The notes under the pieces were generated by a model. The model was not told where the DNA came from. It was given only the letters and a program-made list of their open reading frames with translations, and did no database searches. A program made the position numbers and the translations under genes. Of a stretch of 64,000 nucleotides of DNA, positions 43,037 to 50,507 are shown one piece after another. Location of the stretch: NCBI GenBank assembly GCA_049430265.1, contig JBMTBW010000002.1, forward strand, positions 121,521-185,520. The letters are read 5' to 3'. The first letter of the stretch is position 1. Each line of letters begins with the position of its first letter. This DNA comes from MAG-120802 sp049430265 (GTDB lineage Bacteria; Actinomycetota; Actinomycetes; Nanopelagicales; Nanopelagicaceae).

Positions 43037-43966
43037 TTATGAATCCATTAAGTCTTGATAGAGGATAGTTGAAAGATAACGCTCGCCAAATGAAGGAATG
43101 ATCACAACAATATTTTTACCAGCAAACTCTTTTCGCCTTGCAACTTGCGCAGCTGCCCAGAGCGCACCACCTGATGAAATTCCAGCAAGGATTCCCTCCT
43201 CAGCTGCTGCTCGCCTTGCATACTTGACGGCATCTTCAGCGCTTACATCTAGCACTTCGTCGTAAACGCTTCGATCAAGAATTGGTGGAATGAAATTTGG
43301 ACCTATTCCTTGAATTGGATGTCCGCCAGGCTTTCCGCCATTGAGAATAGGAGAAGCAGCAGGCTCAACAGCAAAAATCTTTACTTCAGGCTTTCTTGAC
43401 TTCAATACCTGACCAATTCCAGTGATAGTTCCGCCAGTGCCAATTCCAGCAACTACTGCATCAACTAGGCCATCGGTATCGCGCCAGATCTCCTGCGCAG
43501 TTGTTCTTCTATGAACTTCTGGGTTTGCTTCATTTTCAAATTGGCGGACCATTACTGCGCCATTTGCTCCTAGCTCCTCAGCTTTGGCAACCGCGCCTTT
43601 CATTCCCTCGGCCGCTGGAGTAAGGACTAGCTCTGCGCCAAATGCTCTAAGAAGTGTGCGTCGCTCCTTTGACATTGAATCTGGCATGGTGAGAATTGTT
43701 TTATAGCCGCGAGCCGCCCCAACCATTGCAAGTGCGATTCCGGTATTTCCAGAGGTTGCCTCAACGATTGTTCCGCCAGGCTTTAGAGCTCCGCTTTTCT
43801 CTGCGGCATCAACCATAGCGATGCCAATTCGATCTTTAACCGTGCTGGTTGGGTTGTAAAACTCCAACTTGGCATAGACAGTTGCCTCGGCCCCATCTGT
43901 AATTCGATTTAGCCTAACTAGCGGGGTATTGCCATAGACCTGGGTGATATTTTCATAAACCTTCAT
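43037..43966 (-). CDS. cysK: Cysteine synthase A
   Basis: 309-aa PLP enzyme that makes cysteine from O-acetylserine and sulfide. PLP lysine in NPTSTVKDRIG near residue 43, phosphate loop EATSGNTGIALAMVGAARG near 68-86, GTGGTITGIG near 177 and ISSGGALWAA near 265. It has AGGAGAAG before the ATG. It is the first gene of cysK-cysE. Confidence 0.96.
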   Translation of the reverse strand: MKVYENITQVYGNTPLVRLNRITDGAEATVYAKLEFYNPTSTVKDRIGIAMVDAAEKSGALKPGGTIVEATSGNTGIALAMVGAARGYKTILTMPDSMSKERRTLLRAFGAELVLTPAAEGMKGAVAKAEELGANGAVMVRQFENEANPEVHRRTTAQEIWRDTDGLVDAVVAGIGTGGTITGIGQVLKSRKPEVKIFAVEPAASPILNGGKPGGHPIQGIGPNFIPPILDRSVYDEVLDVSAEDAVKYARRAAAEEGILAGISSGGALWAAAQVARRKEFAGKNIVVIIPSFGERYLSTILYQDLMDS

Positions 43967-44028
43967 AATCTTCTCCTAAGTAAATTTATTTAAATTGGAA
44001 TTAAATGAAAGCGCCTTAAGCGCAAGAA

Positions 44029-44160
44029 ATGCTTATTGAATTTCGAGAATTCTTAAATTACAAACAGCAGATTGCTGATGCGGTGCGGCCAAAATCGATA
44101 ACGCGGCGGCGGGTAAAAAACCATGAGCGAATCGAAGCCATAGCCAGAAGTTTAGGCTAA
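44029..44160 (+). CDS. Possible small basic protein between cysK and nadE
   Basis: 43-aa ORF on the plus strand, MLIEFREFLNYKQQIADAVR at its start and RRRVKNHERIEAIARSLG at its end. The composition is protein-like (mixed amphipathic helix, net basic). A rho-independent terminator with a plus-strand T run follows 15 nt after the stop, which argues that something is transcribed in this direction. No clear promoter or Shine-Dalgarno is seen. Family unknown; it could also be an RNA gene or a remnant. Confidence 0.4.
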   Translation: MLIEFREFLNYKQQIADAVRPKSITRRRVKNHERIEAIARSLG

Positions 44161-44175
44161 ATAATAAATAGCGCT

Positions 44176-44200
44176 ACTTGCAAATACTTTGCAAGTTTTT
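44176..44200 (+). terminator. Rho-independent terminator
   Basis: Stem ACTTGCAAA (44176-44184), TAC loop, TTTGCAAGT (44188-44196), then TTTT. The T run is on the plus strand, so it serves the small ORF side rather than nadE, which reads the other way. Confidence 0.8.
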
Positions 44201-45886
44201 CTAACTCTCTTTCCACCTTGAGGTCATTGGCAAACGTCTATCTTTACCGAATGCAATTGGTGAGACTTTAGGCCCAGGTGGATATTGCCGCCTCTTATAT
44301 TCAGCTTTATCAACCATTGCTACCACCCGATCAACGATGGCTTTATCAAAGCCTGATGCAATGATCTTTGTGGCATCAATGTTTTTCTCAATATAAAGCT
44401 TCAATACTTGATCAAGGAGCTCATAATCTGGCAGAGAGTCGCTATCTTTTTGGCCTGGAGATAACTCCGCACTTGGCGCCTTCTCAATTGAGTTAACTGG
44501 AATCATCACCTTGCCCCCGGCCTGGCTATTGCGCCATCTAGCAAGGCGCCAAATATCTACTTTGAAGATATCTTTTATCGGAGCAAAGCCTCCCACCGCA
44601 TCGCCATATAACGTTGAATATCCAACAGCTAGCTCTGACTTATTGCCTGTTGCAAGAATTAAATGACCTCGCTGATTTGAAAGGCCCATCAGTAGCGAGC
44701 CTCTAACCCGGGCTTGGATATTCTCTTCAGCAAGGCCTGAGAGCTCAACCGCACTTTGAAAGCTACTTACAATTGCGCCGATCTCAATGATCTCATAGCC
44801 AATACCAAGATTTTCAGCCAACTCTTTAGCATCTGATATCGAGTGCGTTGATGAATACTTACTTGGCATAAGTAGGCCATAGACGCTCTCTTTGCCAAGG
44901 GCATCAACTGCCAATGTTGCGGTGAGTGCTGAATCAATTCCGCCTGAGAGGCCAAGGGCGACAGATTTAAAACCATTCTTAGATACATAATCTTTTAGTC
45001 CAACTACTAGCGCCTTCCAGATTTCTTCCTCATCAGAAAGCGATGGAGAAATCAGAGTTCTTGCTGCCCCTTTATCTTTATTGATTGCTCCGCTCAAAAC
45101 CAGATCAGGGGAACCACTTTCTAGCTCGCATTCAATATCAACAATATTTAGCGAGCTTTCAAATTGTTCAGATTTTGCAATTACTTCTCCCGCGCTATCC
45201 AGAGCAAATGAACCGCCATCAAAAACTAGATCATCCTGAGCCCCAACCATATTGAGATAGACCAGCGGGCAGCCCAATTGCTTAACTCTCTTTCTTGCAA
45301 GATCTAGCCTTACTCCATCTTTATCACGCTCAAAAGGGCTGCCATTGGCAACTAGCAAAATTCCAGGATTTGCCTTACTTAAATTGGCAACTGGGCCGCC
45401 TTCTTGCCAGATATCTTCACAGATTGCTAGCGCGATATCGATAGAGCCAAAGCGAATTACTAGGCTCTTATCTCCCTGACCAAAATTTCTAAACTCATCA
45501 AAGACGCCGTAATTTGGTAGGTGGTGTTTGACATATTTACCAACAACTTTTCCTCGATGGATTGCAGCTAGAGCATTTTCAGGCTTTTCATTATGGTCTA
45601 GATATCCAATAATGGTTAAGAGCTCTCCGCCCCCAATTTTTTCTATCTGCTCTGCTAGTTCATTAACTCGCCTTCTCGAAGCGCTTTGAAATGCAGGCCT
45701 TAGGGCAAGGTCCTCAACTGGATAGCCAGTTAAAACCATCTCAGAGAAGAGAACCACATCAGCCCCGCTTACTAGCGCCTCTTTAACTGCGCCAAGAATT
45801 AATTGACTGTTGCCCTCTAAATCACCCAGGACAGGATTGATCTGGGCCATCGCAATTCTTAGCGGAGCGCTCTTGGCTGTAGGCAT
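44201..45886 (-). CDS. nadE: Glutamine-dependent NAD synthetase
   Basis: 561-aa two-domain enzyme. The N-terminal nitrilase-type glutaminase (MAQINPVLGDLEGN, FSEMVLTGYPVEDL, VYLNMVGAQDDLVFDGGS) passes ammonia to the C-terminal synthetase with the PP-loop ALGLSGGIDSALTAT near residue 310 and LILATGNKSELAVGYSTLYGD. A TACTCT -10 lies 6 nt before the ATG, a leaderless start. It is divergent from panB. Confidence 0.95.
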   Translation of the reverse strand: MPTAKSAPLRIAMAQINPVLGDLEGNSQLILGAVKEALVSGADVVLFSEMVLTGYPVEDLALRPAFQSASRRRVNELAEQIEKIGGGELLTIIGYLDHNEKPENALAAIHRGKVVGKYVKHHLPNYGVFDEFRNFGQGDKSLVIRFGSIDIALAICEDIWQEGGPVANLSKANPGILLVANGSPFERDKDGVRLDLARKRVKQLGCPLVYLNMVGAQDDLVFDGGSFALDSAGEVIAKSEQFESSLNIVDIECELESGSPDLVLSGAINKDKGAARTLISPSLSDEEEIWKALVVGLKDYVSKNGFKSVALGLSGGIDSALTATLAVDALGKESVYGLLMPSKYSSTHSISDAKELAENLGIGYEIIEIGAIVSSFQSAVELSGLAEENIQARVRGSLLMGLSNQRGHLILATGNKSELAVGYSTLYGDAVGGFAPIKDIFKVDIWRLARWRNSQAGGKVMIPVNSIEKAPSAELSPGQKDSDSLPDYELLDQVLKLYIEKNIDATKIIASGFDKAIVDRVVAMVDKAEYKRRQYPPGPKVSPIAFGKDRRLPMTSRWKES

Positions 45887-45892
45887 AGTTCA

Positions 45893-45898
45893 AGAGTA
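45893..45898 (-). promoter_or_regulatory. -10 element of leaderless nadE transcript
   Basis: Minus strand TACTCT, 6 nt spacer, ATG at 45886. No Shine-Dalgarno is present. Confidence 0.5.
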
Positions 45899-45957
45899 CC
45901 GATAGACTCGCACTTGTAATCCCGGGGACCGCACTTGGCCTCGAGGAAGGAAAGTAA

Positions 45958-46752
45958 ATGGCCCGCTATACCGTTTTAGATCTAGCTGCCTGGAAGAAAT
46001 CAGGTAAGCCCTTTGCCATGCTCACCGCATATGACTCAACGATGGCCTCAGTCTTTGATCAAGCCGGGGTACCGATACTGCTTGTTGGCGATAGCGCAGG
46101 CAATAACTTCCTTGGCCATGAGAACACCATTCCAGTTACCTTGGATGAATTAATCTCGCTATCTAGAGCTGTAGTTAAAGGCTCAGAGAAGGCTCTAGTA
46201 ATTGCCGATCTTCCCTTTGGCTCCTATGAAGCTTCAACACAAATAGCGTTAGAGAGCAGCATTAGATTATTGAAAGAGGCAGGAGTTGCCGGGGTAAAAC
46301 TTGAAGGCGGAGTCAGAGTTTGCGAGCAAGTTAGAGCTCTAGTTAATAGTGGAATTCCAGTAATGGGCCATCTTGGAATGACCCCGCAATCAGTTAATGC
46401 CTTTGGCGGTTTTAAAGTTCAAGGAAGAGATAGTAAGGCAGATGAGATCATCAAAGATGCTCTTGCCCTTCAAGAAGCAGGTGCCTTTGCAATTGTGCTT
46501 GAGTTGATTCCTGCCAAATTGGCAACGGAGCTTTCAAAGAGGCTATCAATTCCAACTATTGGTATTGGCGCTGGGATTAACTGCGATGGCCAAGTTCTAG
46601 TCTGGACAGATCTAATGGGGCTAACTCCAAAGCCGCCACGTTTTTCAAGGGCCTATCTAAATCTACGTCAAGATATGGTTGCAGCAGTTGGCAGATGGAT
46701 TTCAGATGTGGAGTCAGGCTCCTTCCCCTCTGATAAAGAGAGCTTTGACTAA
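45958..46752 (+). CDS. panB: Ketopantoate hydroxymethyltransferase
   Basis: 264-aa enzyme making ketopantoate for coenzyme A. Signatures are MLTAYDSTMASVFDQAGVP, LVGDSAGNNFLGHENTIPVT with the metal Asp, ADLPFGSYE, GVKLEGG and GHLGMTPQSVNAFGG. Shine-Dalgarno GAGGAAGGAAAG precedes the ATG. It is 8 nt from the MFS gene. panC and panD are not in the window. Confidence 0.95.
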   Translation: MARYTVLDLAAWKKSGKPFAMLTAYDSTMASVFDQAGVPILLVGDSAGNNFLGHENTIPVTLDELISLSRAVVKGSEKALVIADLPFGSYEASTQIALESSIRLLKEAGVAGVKLEGGVRVCEQVRALVNSGIPVMGHLGMTPQSVNAFGGFKVQGRDSKADEIIKDALALQEAGAFAIVLELIPAKLATELSKRLSIPTIGIGAGINCDGQVLVWTDLMGLTPKPPRFSRAYLNLRQDMVAAVGRWISDVESGSFPSDKESFD

Positions 46753-46760
46753 GATAAGGC

Positions 46761-48029
46761 GTGCGCAAATACGCCATTGATTTAAGCCCCTTAAAGAAGT
46801 ATCGCGACTTTAAGCTGCTCTTTACCGCAGGGCTCTTCTCCTACTTCGGCTCGATGATCACCTTCGTTGCCCTGCCTTTCCAAGTCAAAGAGCTAACCGG
46901 CTCATTTTGGGCTGTGGGGCTAATTGGTGTTGTGGAGATAATCCCCCTTATTGTCTTTGGCCTTTATGGCGGGGTCCTAGCTGATTACCTAGATCGAAAA
47001 AAGATGATCTGGTTTACAGAATTTGGCACTCTTATTGCAACCTCAATTCTTCTAATTAATTCCCTACAAGAAAAACCTAGCGTTATCTTGATCTTTGTTA
47101 TTGCAGCAATTTTCGCTGCTTTAAGCGGGCTAAAACGACCTAGTCAGGATGCGATTTTGCCAAGGCTTGTAAATCATGATGATCTGCCAAGTGCCAGCGC
47201 GCTAATGAGTCTTAGATGGCAATTTGGCGGAATCGTTGGACCATCAGTTGGCGGAATAATCATTGCAAGTTATGGGGCAGGTGCTGCTTACTTTATTGAT
47301 TGCCTCACCTTTGTAATTTCACTTGCGCTGATTTGGCAGGTTAGAAGTGTTCCCCCACTTGATAAGTCCACCCCACCATCTATGGCAGGTTTAATGGAGG
47401 GACTTAACTACGCCTTTAAGAGAAAGGATCTGCTTGGAACCTATGTTGTTGATTTAGCAGCAATGTTTCTTGCAATGCCGATGGCCCTTTTTCCTTTCTG
47501 GGCCGATGAAATTGGCGCCCCTTATGCCCTAGGTTTCTTCTATTCTTCAATTACCTTTGGCGCAGTCCTTGTAACTCTTCTAAGTGGTTGGATGAGAAAT
47601 TACCCCCATCATGGCAGGGCTGTAATTATCGGAGCCCTTGGTTGGGGGGTTGCAATCGTTGCGGCAGGAAGTAGTAATTCACTTGTTTTGGTAATCACCT
47701 GCCTGGTTATCGCTGGCGCATTTGATCAAGTCAGCGCTTTATTTCGCGGATTTATCTGGAATCAATCAATTCCAGATGAGCTAAGGGGGCGTCTTGCAGG
47801 AATTGAGATGCTCTCCTATTTACTCGGCCCACTTGGAGGACAGGCCAGGGCAGGAGGCATGGCAGCGATGAGTTCCTTGCGAACCTCCATCGTTGGCGGC
47901 GGATTACTCTGTATTGGCTTTGTTTCTCTGATCGCAGCAGTGATGCCAAAGTTTCGTAGCTATGATGTTCGGACCAATGAATATGCCCTCAAAGAGGCAA
48001 AAGTGCGCAAAAATAGGGAAAATATTTAA
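46761..48029 (+). CDS. MFS transporter (EntS/MFS_3-like)
   Basis: 422-aa protein with about twelve membrane segments. FKLLFTAGLFSYFGSMITFVALPFQVKELTGS and the loop GGVLADYLDRKKMIWFTE are typical of the MFS_3 group, which includes enterobactin exporter EntS and putative drug exporters. GTG start 8 nt after panB, likely one transcript. Substrate unknown; no siderophore genes are nearby. Confidence 0.87.
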   Translation: MRKYAIDLSPLKKYRDFKLLFTAGLFSYFGSMITFVALPFQVKELTGSFWAVGLIGVVEIIPLIVFGLYGGVLADYLDRKKMIWFTEFGTLIATSILLINSLQEKPSVILIFVIAAIFAALSGLKRPSQDAILPRLVNHDDLPSASALMSLRWQFGGIVGPSVGGIIIASYGAGAAYFIDCLTFVISLALIWQVRSVPPLDKSTPPSMAGLMEGLNYAFKRKDLLGTYVVDLAAMFLAMPMALFPFWADEIGAPYALGFFYSSITFGAVLVTLLSGWMRNYPHHGRAVIIGALGWGVAIVAAGSSNSLVLVITCLVIAGAFDQVSALFRGFIWNQSIPDELRGRLAGIEMLSYLLGPLGGQARAGGMAAMSSLRTSIVGGGLLCIGFVSLIAAVMPKFRSYDVRTNEYALKEAKVRKNRENI

Positions 48030-48293
48030 AATATTTTTAACCCCCTACCCTTTAGTAACTAGGTTTTAAAAAGCCGTTTTTTCTTCAGTTTTACGAAAAT
48101 CGCGATATTTACGCGTAAAAAGTGCGTAAAAAGAGGGAAAAAAATCGCGCTATACACACTTTTTTTAGAAAAAGTAATCCGACACGCACCCAATTTATTT
48201 TCCCCAAATAGTGGAAACTTTGGCCAATAAGTGCCACGATTTGTCCTGCAACAGGTTCGGTGACGGATCGAACCATTCTGAAAGGAACACTAC
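48030..48293. other. AT-rich intergenic region before the histone-like gene
   Basis: 264 bases without a credible ORF. It contains the 12-bp palindrome TTTACGCGTAAA (48109-48120) and a close direct repeat of GCGTAAAAAG (48113-48122 and 48124-48133), plus several poly-T/A tracts. GAAAGGAACAC before the GTG at 48294 is the ribosome site. These repeats may be regulator sites, and the A-tracts may curve the DNA. Confidence 0.4.
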
Positions 48294-48494
48294 GTGGCTG
48301 CAAAGCGTCGTAAGAAAGCTGCTGCTAAGGCAGCACCAAAGCGTCGTCGTAAGAAGGCTGCTGCAAAGGCTGCCCCAAAGCGTCGTCGTCGTAAGAAAGC
48401 TGCTGCAAAGAAGGCAGCTCCAAAGCGTCGTCGTAAGAAAGCTGCTGCAAAGGCTGCTCCAAAGCGTCGTCGTCGTAAGAAAGCTGCTAAGTAA
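48294..48494 (+). CDS. Lysine/arginine-rich histone-like protein
   Basis: 66-aa protein made of only five kinds of residue (M, A, K, R, P). About four copies of a 13-15 residue unit, AAPKRRRKKAAAK with extra R or K, fill it. It resembles the basic tails of HupB and histone H1-like proteins, without a folded domain, and should coat DNA or RNA. GTG start with a ribosome site; strong terminator after it. Arginines are nearly all CGT, which suggests high expression. Shadow ORFs on other frames here come from the repeats. Confidence 0.85.
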   Translation: MAAKRRKKAAAKAAPKRRRKKAAAKAAPKRRRRKKAAAKKAAPKRRRKKAAAKAAPKRRRRKKAAK

Positions 48495-48514
48495 GCACGC
48501 TTTAGATTTACGGA

Positions 48515-48545
48515 AAAAGCCCGGCTGCATATGCGCCGGGCTTTT
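48515..48545 (+). terminator. Rho-independent terminator of histone-like gene
   Basis: Stem AAAAGCCCGGC (48515-48525), 9-nt loop TGCATATGC, GCCGGGCTTTT (48535-48545), followed by a T/C-rich tail. Confidence 0.9.
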
Positions 48546-48606
48546 CTCTTTCCCGAGCCAAGTTAATAAAGAGCAAGAGCTGAGAAATACTCGCTTCAAT
48601 AATTTG

Positions 48607-48639
48607 TTGTATTAATACTACATAGCATATATGCTATGT
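48607..48639 (+). promoter_or_regulatory. Promoter and 20-bp palindromic operator of XRE gene
   Basis: The perfect 20-bp palindrome ACATAGCATATATGCTATGT (48620-48639) covers TATGCT (48630-48635), a -10 that ends 6 nt before the ATG at 48642. TTGTAT (48607-48612) is a -35 at 17 bp. The small helix-turn-helix protein encoded next is the obvious candidate to bind it. Confidence 0.8.
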
Positions 48640-48641
48640 CT

Positions 48642-48875
48642 ATGAGTCGTAACCCAGAAGAGCCGGTCTATAACCTCATCGAGGTGGCTCGTGTGGCACT
48701 TGGTCTCACAAGACAAGAGCTGGCCGACAAAGTTGGAGTCCACTACCAAACCATTGGCTATTTAGAGCGCGAGGAATATAGCCCCTCCCTAGTCTTAGCG
48801 CTGCGCATCGCAAATGCGCTCAATCAAGATGTTACAGAAATCTTTTCGCTGACCCCACTTAAGAGAGGTAAGTAA
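48642..48875 (+). CDS. XRE-family helix-turn-helix regulator
   Basis: 77-aa protein that is essentially one Cro/C1-type DNA-binding domain: IEVARVALGLTRQELADKVGVHYQTIGYLEREEYSPSLVLALRIANALNQDVTEIF. The ATG at 48642 fits a leaderless start behind TATGCT; an ATG at 48636 would add two residues. It is followed 1 nt later by a membrane protein gene and then a CPBP protease gene. It probably represses this operon through the palindrome over its own promoter. Confidence 0.93.
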   Translation: MSRNPEEPVYNLIEVARVALGLTRQELADKVGVHYQTIGYLEREEYSPSLVLALRIANALNQDVTEIFSLTPLKRGK

Positions 48876-48876
48876 A

Positions 48877-49407
48877 ATGTCAAAGAAGAACAAGATCTAT
48901 TGGATGGAAGGCACGACCAAAAAAGATATTGAAGGTCTTCTAAAAAACCAGGGGTTTAATTGGCTTCGCTCCCAGAGAAATCGGCGAATCTTAGTCCTAG
49001 GTTACGCACTTATTCTTGCCCTTATTGCTTCAGGTAGTTACTACAAGCAGTTCAAAGAGTGGTTTGCTGTTGACAGCCTAATTCCGCTATTTGTTTTGAT
49101 AGCGATTGCCCTTCTGACTTTAGCTGGCTTTAGTTTGTTAAGAGTCGGCGTCCGAGGCATTGCCGAAGCACCTGATGAGTTATTAGATGAACGTCAAAGA
49201 TCGATTCGCAACTCCAACTACAGGTACTCCTATCTCCTTCTAGGATATGTACTGATTGTCTTTATGATCCTTCTTGCCATTGCTCCCGAAACCCGACCAT
49301 TTTCAGAGGGCGAGCAAGGCGATGCGGACTTTGTTTACATATCCCTAGTTATGACTATTGCTTCACTGCCATCCATGGTTATGGCTTGGAGAGAGCGGGA
49401 TATCTAG
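48877..49407 (+). CDS. Four-span membrane protein of the XRE/CPBP cassette
   Basis: 176-aa protein with hydrophobic segments at about residues 37-55, 66-86, 115-135 and 148-166. Between helices 2 and 3 is a charged stretch, APDELLDERQRSIRNSNYRYSY, a pattern I recall from DUF2178-like actinobacterial membrane proteins. It begins 1 nt after the regulator stop, with AGAGG upstream, and overlaps the CPBP frame. Function unknown; it may be the regulator's partner or the CPBP substrate. Confidence 0.75.
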   Translation: MSKKNKIYWMEGTTKKDIEGLLKNQGFNWLRSQRNRRILVLGYALILALIASGSYYKQFKEWFAVDSLIPLFVLIAIALLTLAGFSLLRVGVRGIAEAPDELLDERQRSIRNSNYRYSYLLLGYVLIVFMILLAIAPETRPFSEGEQGDADFVYISLVMTIASLPSMVMAWRERDI

Positions 49408-50507
49408 AGGTGGGAAAACTACTTTCGAAAATTCCAGATTCCGTTGCCCTGCCGGCAGGCTTTCTCCTTCTGCCGATAGGAACCATACTGCTGCCCCTTC
49501 TGCCAGAACTTGGGGTTCCCCTGACTCTTCTAGCCACTAGATTCTTGGGAAGAAAATTCCAATGGGCCAGAAGATTTAATACCTGGGTTGATAATAAGTG
49601 GAGCAACATTCGGACTCGATTTAAAGGTGTGCGACGAGCTGATCATCCAAAGTTAGTTAAGTGGATTCTTGGAACCCTATTTATCGTAACCACCTGGCAA
49701 GTATTAGGCCTGGGTCTAACCTTTTTATTAGCCTCCTACTTTGACCTTGATGTTGAGTTGCTCTTTTCAACAGCTGATGAGGATCTGGCCGCTATTAGAG
49801 CCCTTCCGGCATGGAGTAGCGCAGCAACTGTTTTGATTTCGTTTCTGCCATTGCTAATTGCAACACTTCTGGCTTATCGCATCTTTTTGAAGAAGGATTT
49901 AAAGAGCCTCTTTACCTCCCGCGATAAATACTCATATAAAAGGACTTGGATTGGCTTTGCATCCCTTGCCCTAATTTCAATGGCTTTTGGCTCCCTTGAT
50001 TTAATACTTAATTGGGATTCCTACACTTTTAGCTTTAAAGCTTCAGCTTTTCTGCCCTACTTACTTATTGCTTTTACTCTCCTACCAATTCAAACCACAG
50101 CAGAGGAGCTCTTCTTTAGGGGCTGGATTCAACGCTGGCTTGATAATGGCAAGAAGAGGCAGTGGAGCATCTCGATTCTTAGCGGCGCTATCTTCTCACT
50201 TCCTCATCTTGCAAATCCTGAAGTAGCGGGCAATGAACTCTTTCTTCCAATCATTAGCTATGGATCAACAGGATTTATGTTGGCCTGGGTGACTTATCGA
50301 GATCAGAGCCTGGAACTTGCTATCGGCGCGCACTTTGCCAATAACTTACTCGCAGCTCTTTTTATATCCAGCCAAGATTCAGCCCTTCCTTCAGTAAGCC
50401 TGTTTAGCGTGCCAGAAGTGCCCTGGGGGCCAGCGGCTCTGGTTTCAGTAGTTATGGTTCCTATTTTTATTTGGCTCACCGGCAGATGGGGCGCTAAGGC
50501 TTATTAG
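49386..50507 (+). CDS. CPBP intramembrane metalloprotease
   Basis: About 373-aa Abi/CPBP-family (Rce1-like) protein with eight or so membrane segments. The catalytic motif TTAEELFFRGWIQRW is near residue 240, the second histidine in SLPHLANPE near 277 and the third in AIGAHFANNL near 317. Start uncertain: TTG at 49386 overlaps the previous gene by 22 bp, GTG at 49410 follows its stop by 2 nt. Members process bacteriocins or peptides or give immunity. Its stop shares TTAG with the dioxygenase stop. Confidence 0.85.
   Translation: MERAGYLEVGKLLSKIPDSVALPAGFLLLPIGTILLPLLPELGVPLTLLATRFLGRKFQWARRFNTWVDNKWSNIRTRFKGVRRADHPKLVKWILGTLFIVTTWQVLGLGLTFLLASYFDLDVELLFSTADEDLAAIRALPAWSSAATVLISFLPLLIATLLAYRIFLKKDLKSLFTSRDKYSYKRTWIGFASLALISMAFGSLDLILNWDSYTFSFKASAFLPYLLIAFTLLPIQTTAEELFFRGWIQRWLDNGKKRQWSISILSGAIFSLPHLANPEVAGNELFLPIISYGSTGFMLAWVTYRDQSLELAIGAHFANNLLAALFISSQDSALPSVSLFSVPEVPWGPAALVSVVMVPIFIWLTGRWGAKAY

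Noticed and set aside
48294..48494. Repeats here as a CRISPR array
   Set aside because: The repeats are contiguous in-frame codons with no unique spacers; no cas genes are present.
48195..48615. Two long frames overlapping the histone-like gene on both strands
   Set aside because: They are produced by the repeated CGT/GCT codons of that gene; the forward GTG frame has the ribosome site and the terminator.
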